DNA of 64,000 nt, from the NCBI GenBank assembly GCA_017893485.1, contig CM030367.1, positions 144,263,767 to 144,327,766 on the forward strand. The letters are read 5' to 3'. Shown piece after piece: positions 33,081 through 44,350 of the stretch. The translations under genes were made by a program, and so were the position numbers. The stretch comes from Hemerocallis citrina (taxonomy: Eukaryota > Streptophyta > Magnoliopsida > Asparagales > Asphodelaceae). Each line of letters opens with the position of its first letter. Positions within the stretch are counted from its first letter, which is position 1. The notes under the pieces were generated by a model. It was not told the origin of the DNA. It did not search any database and worked only from the letters and a program-made list of their open reading frames with translations.

Positions 33081-34139
33081 TTAGTTGTTTCTACTCTTAG
33101 TTGGACATGTAATAACTCTACTATTGTTCCTTTAACTTCATATTTTGATGGTTTTCGGGCACTATGAGATGCCTCTTTGTGTGAGGGGCCTTTGATACTG
33201 GTGGGTGTATGTGTATAAGCTCAACTTTAGAGCAAGTAGAGGTGTACAACAATAGTCCTCTACCCTATCTTAGCTATAGGCATGAGTATCATCACATTTA
33301 CTCTTACTATCTTCCTTACCATTGGTTTTCTCTTATGCTCTTAACCAATGTTTTGTAAATATTTTGACTTATATATGCTAATCTAGATTTTGAGGTAGGG
33401 AAAGTAATGTCCACCCTATGCGTTCTTCCCATACCACCACCCCTACCACCACCCACCTACAAATATCACAAAAGAAAGTCAAACAAACAATAACTATAAT
33501 ACATTCAAGAAAAGAATGTTGGAATTCTTACATAAATATTGAAGCCCTGTGGCTCACCATCGCTATATGAAATTACAACAACACCAATATCATTAGTTAG
33601 AATATCAACAGAGTTGTCCGTAGGCACAATAACTACAGTGTAAGACAATTACAACAACAAAGTTCATATATACTAGTATCTGAAATTACAACAATTATGG
33701 GAAATGGTAAAAGAACGAAGAATGTTGTCAAAGTCAAGCTGGATATTGTTTACCTTCTGTCCTTTGTTGAGAGAATTTGCCAATGGCTGTGGTCTTTTAT
33801 TAGCAATAAAACGGTTCTGTAAATACTGACGTGAATTCTTCACAAACTAAAAGACAGATTTATTTATCAAACGTGATTCAACATGCAGTGCAATCTCTCT
33901 CCCCTCGATCGTCAAAAAGCTTTGATATGCTTAAGAAGGTGATGGAGTACTAGGAGATGGATGTGTCTGTGAATTCTAGTCTAAGAGTGACTAGAGTACT
34001 CCGACAGTGTCGACAATTTGCTGTCACTGGTTCTCAGTGACTCCACAACGTCATCATGTTAATCATCATTGAATTATTTCATGCATGATGTATGTTGTAT
34101 ATGGATAAGAGAAATATTACGGATAAGCTAGCAATCATG
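33081..34139. other. Interval without recognised features
   Basis: I see no gene, RNA gene or terminal repeat. Stretches of ATTACAACAAC are repeated a few times near 33570-33680. The 3' untranslated part of the LINE may extend into the first bases. Confidence 0.4.
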
Positions 34140-34264
34140 GTTATAAATACAAGATGATACCAAAGAGAAACGGTGGCTAATCTGAGTTGGATTTGAGAAA
34201 CTACATTATACCCCTTCAACTCTTAACTCACTCTCACACATTCTCTCTCTCGTTCCCCGATCAG

Positions 34265-34352
34265 TTTTTTTTGGCAACGACAGCCTAAGTTAAATTTCGT
34301 TGCAAAAATTTAGCTTAGGTCATCGTTGCCAATGCCAACCTAGGTTAATTTT
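34265..34352. repeat. Imperfect inverted repeat, subterminal type
   Basis: GGCAACGACAGCCTAAGTTA and TAGCTTAGGTCATCGTTGCC face each other around a short loop, and a third copy CCAACCTAGGTTAA follows. Confidence 0.65.
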
Positions 34353-35034
34353 TATTTTATTTTAAACTTTAGAACCTTTTCTCCCTCTCTCTCTATCTCC
34401 CAGTCTATCTTCTACCTCTCACTCTTTCTCCCTACTCTATCTATCTCCTTCCTAGAACCCAACCCCAAACCCTACTCTCTCTCTCACTCCGGTGCCTCCT
34501 CCCGATTCACCTCGCTCTCTCACTCTGTCTCTTCCTCTTCTCCCTCTCTCTCTTCCCGAAACCCAAAAACTCTAACCCTAACCCTAACCTCAACCCAAAC
34601 CATCTCACAAACCCTGAACCCTAACCCTCTATGGTTTCTGTTAGCTACTCCAATCTCACACTCTCTCTCACTCCCAATCTCGTCCAATCGAAACCTCTCA
34701 TTCTCCAATCTTTGCAAGCCCTCATCCTCCAATCTTTGAAAGCAAATCTTGAACTCGAAACTCTATTTCGGCGATTAAATCCGAACACATCGTTGCATCT
34801 ACAATGGGAAAATTCTTAATTGTGCAAGGTAATTACTAAATCATGGCTCGTAGTTGTATTTATGTTGATTTTTATGTTTTGTAATTATTTGAATTGATTA
34901 TTGTGATCCATAATTATGTAGATGTAGTAGTTTGTATGCAGTATTTTGATGATTGTAGATGGTGAAATTGTAGAAGTAAATTTTTTGTTGTTCCCTCAAA
35001 TTGTAGATGTAGTCGTAGTTTTTATTGTTCGATA
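34353..35034 (+). other. Leader-like pyrimidine-rich interval
   Basis: CT-rich sequence resembling a plant 5' untranslated region, with two to three CCCTAA units near 34568-34590 (telo-box-like). No protein is recognised. Confidence 0.35.
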
Positions 35035-35340
35035 TTAGTAAAACTGAACAAACATTCAAAAAGAATTCCGAAAATTTGCGAGTAGGTCTGATTCACGACA
35101 CACAAGCTAACAAAACCTCTATGAGTGAGTTTTGCCTCACAGTTTGCAAGATACGACCGAATATCGCTTTTGGTCAAGAAAAACCAAAATAAAGCGATAT
35201 ACGGCTGTATCGCAAACCGTGAAATGAAACTCACCTCTAGAAGTTGCATTGGCTTGTGTGGTGAGTCTGACCTACTTGAAAAGTTTTGGAATTTTTGTAT
35301 GTCGTTTGTGCGCTTTTCTCACATATCCCAAACAACAACA
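35035..35340. repeat. Long foldback unit 1
   Basis: The left arm has GCGAGTAGGTCTGATTCACG, CACAAGC and CACAGTTTGCAAGATACGAC. The right arm has the complements TATCGCAAACCGTG, GCTTGTGTGGTGAGTCTGAC and CTACTTG. The loop is around GGTCAAGAAAAACC. The unit can fold into a stem of over 100 pairs with mismatches. Confidence 0.75.
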
Positions 35341-35384
35341 ACTACACTTCGAAATTTTTTAGTACGGTTGCACTAGAAAATCCT

Positions 35385-35670
35385 ACAAACGACATCAAAA
35401 AATTAAGAGACGTTGCGAGCAGTCGGACTCACCAAAAACAAGTCAACACAACTTGTAAAAGTGTATTTCGTCTCACAGTTTGCGAGATACGATAATACAC
35501 TTTTCCATTCTTCTTCGTGAATGAAAGCGATACTCGACCGTATCTCGCAAACCATGCTTCGAAATGCACTTCTACAAGTTGCGATGGATTGTGTGTGGTG
35601 AGTCTGACCTAATCGCAAAATTTTAGAAATTATGGTTGCCGTTTGTACTGTTTTATATGTTTTCATAACA
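35385..35670. repeat. Long foldback unit 2
   Basis: Same organisation as unit 1: AGTCGGACTCACC, CACAACTTGTA and CACAGTTTGCGAGATACG in the left arm, and CGTATCTCGCAAACCATG, CTACAAGTTG and GTGTGTGGTGAGTCTGACC in the right arm. Confidence 0.75.
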
Positions 35671-35699
35671 ACCACAACTTAAACAACTAATTTTGGATA

Positions 35700-36010
35700 T
35701 TTTGATTACAAATATGTGGAAAACCTCCCAAATGGCAACCGAAAATTTTAAAACTTTGCGAGTAAGTCGGATTCCCCACATACGAGTCACCAACATCTTC
35801 TAGAAGTGTGTTTTGGCTCACAATTTGCGAGGTACGGTAATGTGTCACTTTATTTGGATTTTTTTGAAATAAAGTGATATACAACAGTATCTTGCAAACC
35901 GTGAGTCAAAACGCATTTCTACAGGTCATGTTGGATTGTGTGTGGTGAGTCCGACCTACTCGCAAAGTTTTGGAATTTTTTATTTTCGTTTGTGCGGTTT
36001 TGTCACGTTT
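35700..36010. repeat. Long foldback unit 3
   Basis: Same organisation: GCGAGTAAGTCGGATTCCCC and CACAATTTGCGAGGTACGG on the left, and AGTATCTTGCAAACCGTGAG and TGTGTGGTGAGTCCGACC on the right. The hairpin tip lies around CACTTTATTT...AAATAAAGTG. Confidence 0.75.
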
Positions 36011-36238
36011 TTGCTCACTTTTTACAATACCGCGACTTAACAAAATGGAACACTTACCAATTAACCTTTGTATTATTGTGGATAAAGGAATGGAGAGAAC
36101 GAGGTGACTGAGAAGCCATTTTGGTAGCGCTAGTGGTACACTTTACAGAAGTAAGAATGGTTATTATTATTTGTTTTGAATACAAATATGTAATATTGTA
36201 TCAATAATAACAAGATTTGTATTCGTTCGTGTAGGTTT

Positions 36239-36874
36239 GTGGCCATCATTTTCCATCTGCCAAGGTCGGTTCGTCGTATTCAGTTGGACTTACACCTCCA
36301 TGACCACAAGACCCAAAAGTACTCGCATTGCAACCCATACACAGATCCCAAGCCGTGTGAGATAAGTCTGCAAACAAGTGTAATTTCCAAAAGCACGCGA
36401 TTCTTCCCATGGACATCCGTACCACTCCATACTTGGTCCAAGACAGTTTTTACAGAGTCAGATTTATGGGGGGTGTGAAGCTTGATCAGCCTTTATTTAC
36501 AGCTCTTGTGGAGCGACGGAGGTCGGAAGCACACACATTTCATCTACCGGTAGGAGAGATGACCCCTCCAAGATGTAGCAATGATTATCAGGCTTCCTAT
36601 AGATGGGGGTGGTCGTGACGGAGAACATGGACTTAGACCAAGTGAAAGTTGTACGTGATTACCTCGGTGTCGATTTAGATGAGGAGTTGGATGCAAGGAA
36701 AGAGAAAGTTGAAGCTTAAAGCATTACTAATCTTGGGTCAGATTATGACGACGATGTCATTGAGCAGTCCATAGAGCAAACTAAAGCTAAAGAAGAAAAC
36801 TTTTGGAAAGAAGTTTTCGAAGGAAAATCACTCCAACTTGCATGGTTGAAATCAAGGTTCACAGGGTATTTGAA
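36239..36874 (+). pseudogene. Plant mobile domain (PMD) protein, N-terminal half
   Basis: The segment MDIRTTPYLVQDSFYRVRFM, then LDQPLFTALVERRRSEAHTF and HLPVGEMT (36409-36560), is the conserved start of the plant mobile domain also seen in MAIN-like and 'phosphatase 7 long form' proteins. A 1-nt frameshift follows, after which LQDVAMIIRLPIDG is read in the next frame (36566-36608). The homology continues with LGVDLDEELDARKEKVEA, a stop at 36718, and a WLKSRF-type motif just before 36874. Here a solo LTR splits the gene; it continues at 40587. PMD genes are common cargo or coding parts of plant DNA transposons. The protein cannot be made from this copy. Confidence 0.8.
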
Positions 36875-36879
36875 AGATG

Positions 36880-39800
36880 TGTAACATCCCGAATTCCAAA
36901 ACACAACTGAATTCGAGTTCCACAGGATCTTCACACTTCATTTCGTACAATTTTACAAGGAATTTAAAACTTTATTTAAACAATCATTACATCAGTCTTT
37001 TACATCCATACGCAGCGGAATCAATAAAATACAACAATAATAAATGTACAATTATAACAACTTTAACATTTGAATAATCATCAGCAACAATTTCATCTTT
37101 ATATCTTCTTGTAAACTCCAAGTCCTGCAAGTAAAACTGTGGGCACGTCAGTTGCTTTCAACCGACGAAATATTATACACGGCCATCCTCTCTATGCCGG
37201 AAACAGTATAACGATTCTTAAACACTTTAGCAAACATAAACTTGATCACAAACAAGCTACAAAGGGACTATCCTGTTGATGTCGTATTGTGCTATGCACT
37301 TAGTACTTAATGCAGTTTATTTAATATTACATGATACTAATGCGCACTTGTTCAGATTCTATGCATCCCATACTACATAGGTCCGAGGGCAAGCCCTTAA
37401 TCGTACTTCATCTTATAGGGTTCAATCCCTCGCCATGACTTAAACTACTACGGTAACTACGGTAAGTATCCTAGATATTCTATGATCTATGAGCCCATGT
37501 CCAGGCAGTCTGGAGGGGAATCCCACGCACTGACATGACGCATCATGCATGCAGACTATGGACAATTTAGCCTCCTCCATAGAACAATGGCACCACCCGC
37601 AGTCACCAAACACCCCACAAGCGTCGCCACCTGGACGATAATTCCGGAGTAGTGCCCACGCCATGTCATGACGCATCAAGCAGGCAGTCTGTGAATCATT
37701 CTCACACCGCCAATCCGATGGCCCTCATACTCGTGTTTTTCTCTTACTTTCATTACATCTTCACTATGTATCTAATCCTTACAATGTTTGTTTTAAGAGA
37801 AAATCATCACAACCTAGAGCTAGCTTACCCTACCGGACTTAAATCAAAACAACAGAGACAGTCAGCCTACCTGGCTACTTCTCAAGAGACACTCAATCCT
37901 CAACGGTTAGCTCTCAAATCATAAATAAAACTGCCGGTCACTAGGGTCTCGCCTAGCCTCTAGATTCCAACAACTATCTCTTTCTAGAGATCAACAATAA
38001 TTCATAATCAATCTCAAATAATCATTTCCATTTCTTTCATTCACAAACTCTTTCTCAAAATATTTATTTTATAATCTCATAACATGAGAACAATTCAATT
38101 CAATCTCTTAATCAATTTCATCATTCACACCCATGTATGCATTTCAAAATAAACTCAATCAAGTATTAATAGTCATGCAATCTCGTATTCAATCTTATTT
38201 AACTTTCACATGTCAGAAATTAAATCCAAACTCAAGAAAAATCCATCATTCAAGACAGTAGCAGTTGACTGTTAAAAGTGGCCAGTCGGCCGTTCTGCGA
38301 GACCTCAAAACTCAAAAAGTCAGTTCAGATGACTGTGAAAATATATTCAGTCGACCGTTCTACGAAACTTGAAAGCTCAAACACAATCCAGTCAGTTTAG
38401 TCGACTGTTGACAAGGAATCAGTCGACTGTTCCGCGAAACTTTGAAAGCTCAAACACAACTCAGTCAGTTCAGTCGACTGTTGACAAGGAATAAGTCGAC
38501 TGTTCTGCAACACTTTGAAAACTCAAAACCAATAATCAAGACAGTAACAGACGACTATGGAAAGGAGACAGTCGACTGTCCTGCTGACAAAAATTTGAAT
38601 ATTAATACTTGACGGTCGACTATCGACCGTAGCTCGGTCAACTGTCGAGTGCACCAGATTGCAATTAAAATAGATCCTGAATATAATTTCGACCTTTCAA
38701 TTGATTTGTACTTCTATAAAAATATAAACAATCTTTCGGAATGTATTCTTTTGAAAAAAAATATCGTACATATTCTTAAATTCATAAGTTTCTCATTTTG
38801 CAATATAATAAAATATTTTCTTCAAAATGCATAAAAACACATACAATCAATTTCCCAAATAGAATGTTGTCTTTTATCAAAAATTACTTTATAAAAATTC
38901 TTATACTCATAAAAATAAATATTATTGAGATTAGATTCAAACAATTCTTTTCTACGCCCTTGTATTATTTTGACCAACGTCTTAACATGCATCAATTTCA
39001 TACAAATCACTTTTCTTCAATTCTAGCATTCCAAACTAGCAATCATGACAATTTAGAGAATACATAAAGCAATTTACATCTACCACACCAATCAAAATTT
39101 AGCAATTCAATTCTACATCAATTTGCATATAATCTCATCATACCAATTCACATTCAACAAATAAATTGTATATCATCTATCATGCAATTTCTACTCCTAA
39201 ATTAAAAAGAATTTAAGAAACATCTACCTAATGTTGAAGAATATGTACTCAAATGAACTTCTAGAATTAGGAGCTCCTAAAAAAAACTCCAATGCAAACT
39301 CTTCAAAATCCGTGCACCCAAGCAAAGCTCCAAGCTCACTTTCAGCAATGCACAATGAGGCTCCATCTCCACTTTCGTCAATCAAATAGCACATCCTCAT
39401 CTTCTTTCATATACATATACTATGTATATATTTACATTAGTATATATATATAGGGATGTGGAATAGGTGATTAGGTGGAGTAGGAGAGTGGATTTGCTTG
39501 GTTTCGGAAAGAGACAAAGAGAAAAAAGGAGAAGCAATGTGAAAAGATGATGGGATTGCATACATATGCATATATGTGGATATATGTAATAGCATCCAAA
39601 TGTATGGTGGATAAAAGGGCCATTGGAAACTTGCTAGCTTGGACTTTGTTGCTTTTGCTTTTTCGGATTAGAAATAGGGAAAGAGAAGGAAGGATGGAAG
39701 AGATGTGTAGAGAAAGGTAGGGTATTAATAGGATTAATTAATGGGTAGTTAGAATAACCACCTCCCACATGAACACCACTAACCCCATATTCTACAATTT

Positions 39801-40586
39801 AAAAACTTGCTTTCCCTCCTACTTTCAAGAAACAAAAATTCTGTTTTCCCTCTTCTTAAGAGCAGCCCGGCCCCAAAATGTGTGCACATCACACGTGTGC
39901 ACGTGCACGTGCTTTTTGTACACCCCAAAATAAATTATTTATTTAATCCCTTTAAAACAATTATTTATATATGTAATAAACATATAAAATTAACTTAAAA
40001 ATTATGCTTTTCATGCACGATAAAATAGATAGACACATTTCATGAAATTTATTTTGAAAGAAGAATACGCTTAAACACGTGCACCAAAACACGTGCATCG
40101 CTCGTAAAATCTCAAAAATACAAAATTTATTTTATCAACCGAAAAATATTTATAATTAATCAGAATACAACATAAAAATATTTTTAATATACATATTCGA
40201 TAATGTACTCAGACGTACAGAAAACACATGTATTGCACGTAGAAAATTAAATAAAAATGAGAGAAAATAAGTTTCCATTTATAAAACGAATTTAAACATG
40301 TTATAAAAATAAATAATTAAAACCCACCAAAAACTTTGCATGTAACGGTAGAATACCTGAAATCGACACGTGCATCGATAATACGTAAAAAGCACGTAAA
40401 ATACAAAGATTGAGATTTAGCATTTGAGTTGACTTAAATGGAATTTTAAGAATATGGGAATGCATAAATAATCGGAATTCAAAATACATATAACAATGCG
40501 TTATGGCTATCACCAATAACGGTACAAAATGCACGTACATAACACTCGAGGGTAAAATTGTCATTTAAATTTTGCGGGGTGTTACA
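36880..40586 (-). mobile_element. Solo LTR of a Tekay/Del-type element, 3707 bp, minus orientation, TSD AGATG
   Basis: It begins TGTAACATCCCGAATTCC, ends GCGGGGTGTTACA and is flanked by the perfect duplication AGATG (36875-36879, 40587-40591). The first 350 bases are near-identical to 5533 onward and, as reverse complement, related to the end of the LTR at 56868-60046 (GGAACTTCGAATTCGG, AGTAAAGTGTAAAGATCCTG, GCAACTGACGTGCC). So the strand is minus and the family Tekay/Del. There is no internal region: the element was reduced to one LTR by recombination. An ACGT-rich patch (CACACGTGTGCACGTGCACG, 39892-39911) and a 72-bp type repeat (38260-38660) lie inside. Confidence 0.92.
38260..38660. repeat. 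Tandem repeats with GTCGACTGT units inside the solo LTR
   Basis: About five units of roughly 65-75 bp with CAGTCGACTGTTGACAAGGA, GCGAAACTTTGAAAGCTC and CAGTCAGTTCAGTCGAC. The corresponding part of the related LTR at 5533-11027 lacks them and has a different sequence. Confidence 0.75.
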
Positions 40587-42060
40587 AGATGACTCCACTG
40601 ACGAAGACGTCCAGTACTACATGCATGCGTACATTGTAACTTTGATGGGAGGTGTCATCTTTCCAAACTCCTCTGGTGATCTCGTGCCACTAATGTATGT
40701 ACGGGTTTTGGGTGAATTCACTATGGCCGGTGGGTATAGTTGGGAAAGTGTGGCCTTAGCATCATTGTATAGGTCATTTTTTGCATGTGCATTGATTTCC
40801 TGGTAGATGAAGGGGTCGATGATTTTGTTGCAGATTTGGAGTTGGGAGCACATCCACATCGGTCGCCCCCATATTGTTGAGCCATTAGTAGGTTGGTTGG
40901 CCGATGCGCCGATTCCAGAAATGTTGCCTCCTTTAGGAGTGTACTGTGCAGGGTGACACATGTGGGTTGATAACCTACACACATCTATGGCGTACTACAG
41001 AGATGAGTTGGATGCGTTGCACGACGAGTTCGTCAATTCGGTTTCGTACACCCACTGATCGATTGCAACGAATTTTGCTCGTAATTTGGCCACTAGGGAG
41101 CTTTGGTTGATGTATGCCCCACTTGTTAACTTCTTTGTGTGGAGTTATTCTATCCAGTTAGAGTAATGCAGCAATTCGGATATCAGCAGAAGTTTTCCGA
41201 AGCCCACTGGAATGACAAGAAATTGCATGAAGTGAAAGAAATGGGTCGCGTGCCCAATTTTGACTGGGCAGATTTCTATCGGGTACATGTAGCAATATGG
41301 AACACTTTGAGAGATCAATGGGTACCCAACGTACACGTTGATCGAATGCCTTACGATGGCTCATTTGAAGGAGTGTATATGACGTGGTACGAACACATTA
41401 CACGATTATATGTATCTCCACATTCTGTTCTACCAGTGAAAATCCAGATACAAATATCCCGACAGAAGAGGAACCACTACCAGAATATTCCTTTTCTCAA
41501 CTGATGTATCAATTGAAGGCGTCGATGTATCGAGCCAAGGTTAGTGTACTTTATAGATTTAATTATTTTTCATATGGATGTATTGTTATGTGAACATTTG
41601 ATATTTATGAATTTATATGCTTTCCTAACAGAGTTGTTTAATTTATATATTTCAACTCGTTGTAGATTGATAACACATGGGAGATAGTCCAGATAGCTGC
41701 TAGTACGTTGAAAAATATCGCACCCGAGAGCATGAAGGAGTTAATGATGGTGATCCTTAAATGTGTCGTCGCAGTCATAAAGATGTGGGTGAAGGGGCCA
41801 AACTTGGTGCGTACTTAAAAGCTAACATGGAAATATTTCGGCGAAAGAGAATGACAAGGGGAGGAATTTGCAGCCGAGCCACAGCAACCGCAACAACAAG
41901 AACATGAGGTGTGAGAGGAAAAAGGATAAGATTCGGATGAACCCGTAGAGGAACAGTTTTGACGCAGAAATCTGGTAAGGAAGAGGAGCAAGCCCGAACA
42001 ATTCACACAGAGTGCCTTCCCCGCGTCGGAAGAGGTAGTAGCTATATGTTGTATTTGCAT
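40587..42060 (+). pseudogene. Plant mobile domain (PMD) protein, C-terminal half
   Basis: The frame resumes directly after the LTR: DDSTDEDVQYYMHAYIVTLM, GGVIFPNSSGDLVPLMYV and YSWESVALASLYR, then after a stop at 40804 MKGSMILLQIWSWEHIHIGR. Another frame (41139-41450) gives RVMQQFGYQQKFSEAHW, DWADFYRVHVAIWNTL and GVYMTWYEHITRLYV. This order (Y-R-Y-L-LGG-LFPD type, W-W-R-P, V-RQFG-Q, MWYR-HTR) is that of the PMD C-terminal part. A weak tail (IDNTWEIVQIAASTLKNI) reaches about 42060. With the piece at 36239-36874 it forms one broken gene. Confidence 0.78.
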
Positions 42061-42764
42061 GTATTTAGTTCATAATTTTCCGATTCCTTGTATAGTTGGT
42101 AAGTTGAATTTTCTATCAGGCTTATTATATCATCTCTTAAATGACTAATACATTTTCTTTCCTAACTTGATCAATTTTGTAGATGATTAAAGGTCATGCG
42201 ACCAAAAGGGTGTGTAACCTAGAAGCTACGAAAGTAATTTTTGTTAGTGAACTTGAATTGACTTGTAATTCACAAAAAAGTTTGATTTTCTTCAAAAATG
42301 AAGATGATGTACTTATTTGATATATGCCCATGTTTGGAGAAATGCGAGACATTAGTTTATGTTATTCGATTTTGTTTCTTGAGGTTTATGTATTTATGTA
42401 TTGTTGTCATTGTAGATTGTGGTTTGTGTTAGTTTTTGCGTGATTTATTGTTGTTGTTTTCGGTGATGGATTTCGAATGATGGTGCTGTGTGAATATTAG
42501 ATGGATTAGATTATGTATGCAGCAATATGCAGCTGTGAATTTGAATTGTTGAAGTATGATTACTCAACCAAGACTGTTCTTGGCGATAACGGGTTAAGAG
42601 AACTTAACCGGTCATCGCCAATAATGGGTTTGGTTGAAGGATTTTGAAAGAGTATTAGATAGCCCACAAATATACTTTGTTAAAATTATTCAACCTAACC
42701 AGTTATTGGCAATGACATGTTAAGTTCTCTTAGCCCGTTATTGCCAAGAACAGGTTAATAGAAC
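42061..42764. other. 3' side of PMD element with inverted motifs
   Basis: No gene. TTCTTGGCGATAACGGGTTA with its complement TAGCCCGTTATTGCCAAGAA and inner copies GGTCATCGCCAATA and TTATTGGCAATGAC (42572-42751) form a nested inverted structure, similar in style to 34265-34352. Confidence 0.6.
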
Positions 42765-43202
42765 TGATTTGGCTAAAAATGGGCTTAAGTCGAGACCTTT
42801 CAAATCGGACACGAATCTTAAAGCTCTCAGGGGTAAAACAGTAATTTCCACCACAAACGGGTCCAAAATGAAAACTGGGTCTTTCTACACAGCCCAGTAA
42901 CCAAAAAACGGATCTGCCTTATTTGGTATGGGTGGCAATCCATTACAAACTAGCCCAGATATTTAAAGAGTAATTCGAATTCGTGATTATCTCTAAGGCA
43001 GTTTAAACGACCTCTCTTATCATGAAACGAGATAAAATTTATTTCTTATCCAAAAACACCAGGACATAGAGATAAATGATTAAATCTAAACTATCTCTAA
43101 AAGCGACTATAAATACCCCTCTCCCCCCACCATAAGAAAGGTAATCAATATTTTTTTTCCCACAAAACGCTCTTTCATAATCTTCCTGATTACTGACTTG
43201 AG

Positions 43203-44098
43203 TAGGGATGGCATCCGGGTCGAGTCAGCCCGAGTCCCACCCAATTTGACCCGACCCGCCTTGGCCCGGTTCGGGTTTGAGTCAGACCCGTTATCCCTAT
43301 CGGGTCAACCCGGGTCGAAAAGTTTTCAATACCAACTTGCTCAACTCGGCCCTTCAACCTGCAAACCCATTCAAACCCGCCCGAACCCAACCCGTGACCC
43401 GCGGGTTTGTGGATTCGACCCATTTTAATTTTTTTGATTTTTTTAAAATATTTTTTTCCCAAATATATGTATATATATGTATACATATATTGAAAATATA
43501 TTTGTATATATATAGGCATATATGCATATAGATGTACTCTAAAATTTATCAAAAATTTAGAAAAATGAGGGTGGACATCAAAATTAATTGATTACTACCC
43601 ACTACTCAATTAATTGATTACTACCCACATCCTCACATCTCTCATCTCACCAATGTGGGACTAAAAATTTTCAATGTTTAAAATCCAAATATATTTAGTC
43701 CCACATTGGTGAGATGAAAGAAATGAGAGGATAGAGTTGACTATTAATAGCTAGGGTGGGGTGGGCTAATTGAGTAGTGGGCTATAAATAGCTAGTGAGC
43801 AATTAATTTTGTTGTTTACACTCATTTAATATAAAATGTACAAATTTTTATTTTTCGAAGTTAATTTTGTTTAAAAGTATTTTAAATAGCCGGGTCAACT
43901 CGTGACCCGATCCGACCCGACCCGGGTTGGACCCGAATGGGTTCACGAGTTTGGCAGGTCGACATTTTGCAAAACCAACCCAGCCCGGCCCGGCCCGGTT
44001 AACATTCCGATCCGACCTGAACCCACTCTACTTGGGTTCCAAATCGGACGGGTTCGACCCGACCTGGCCCAGCCCGGTCGACCCGTTTGCCAACCCTA
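43203..44098. mobile_element. Non-autonomous hAT element, 896 bp, TSD GACTTGAG
   Basis: The ends TAGGGATGGCATCCGGGTCG and CGACCCGTTTGCCAACCCTA are inverted repeats. The 8-bp duplication GACTTGAG (43195-43202, 44099-44106) is perfect. Subterminal regions consist of repeated GGGTCGGGT/ACCCGACCC-like motifs. The centre (about 43540-43860) is AT-rich and contains a 24-bp perfect inverted repeat at 43642-43665 / 43694-43717. No transposase is encoded. Confidence 0.93.
43642..43717. repeat. 24-bp perfect inverted repeat with snRNA-promoter-like motifs
   Basis: Both arms contain AGTCCCACATTGG (one on each strand) separated by a 28-nt loop. The motif is one base from the plant snRNA upstream element RTCCCACATCG. 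On the plus strand a TATTAATA follows 33 nt downstream (43742-43749). Confidence 0.7.
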
Positions 44099-44280
44099 GA
44101 CTTGAGCGTCGGAGGATTCGTCGCCGAGATCCATCACAGTGTATCGAACTTTTTACAAGTTAACGGTAGTAGCGAGAAACAGTCAAACGTCAGTCCAAAG
44201 TCAACAGGTTTGCCTTATTTGTTTCCAAAACAACCCACAAATACATCTATTTGCCCCCACACTGAAATCAGCAGCAATAG

Positions 44281-44296
44281 ATTGGCACCGTCTGTG
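44281..44296 (+). promoter_or_regulatory. Primer binding site of the Tat element
   Basis: ATTGGCACCGTCTGTG starts just after the LTR end. It differs in one base from the site of the pol-less element (ATTGGCGCCGTCTGTG). Confidence 0.8.
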
Positions 44297-44350
44297 AAAA
44301 ACAAAAAAGCAATCCAGTCATATATTATCGGTAAAGGCAGTTTCCGAGTC

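Larger units (their letters stand above)
34140..42764 (+). mobile_element. PMD-carrying DNA transposon, type uncertain, with nested solo LTR
   Basis: This region holds a plant mobile domain gene, three foldback units, and at both sides short inverted motifs around TTGGCAACGA...CTTAAG/CTTAACC (34272-34350 and 42565-42764) that resemble subterminal repeats of a DNA transposon. Terminal inverted repeats and target duplication are not identified. The right end may lie beyond the Tat element inserted at 42765. A TATA-like TATAAATAC is at 34142-34150. CACTA-like or Mutator-like are both possible. Confidence 0.45.
42765..44279 (+). repeat. 5' LTR of the Tat element, interrupted
   Basis: It begins TGATTTGGCTAAAAATGG and ends AAATCAGCAGCAATA (expected CA changed to TA). 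Without the inserted 896-bp hAT element and its duplication it is 611 bp. TATAAATA at 43108-43115 in AGCGACTATAAATACC is the probable promoter. Confidence 0.88.

Noticed and set aside
34565..34625. Telomere-like CCCTAA repeats
   Set aside because: Only two to three units mixed with other sequence; at most a telo-box in a leader, not a telomere tract.
43902..44163. Arg/Pro-rich frames in the hAT element
   Set aside because: Translations of the GGGTCGGGT subterminal repeats.
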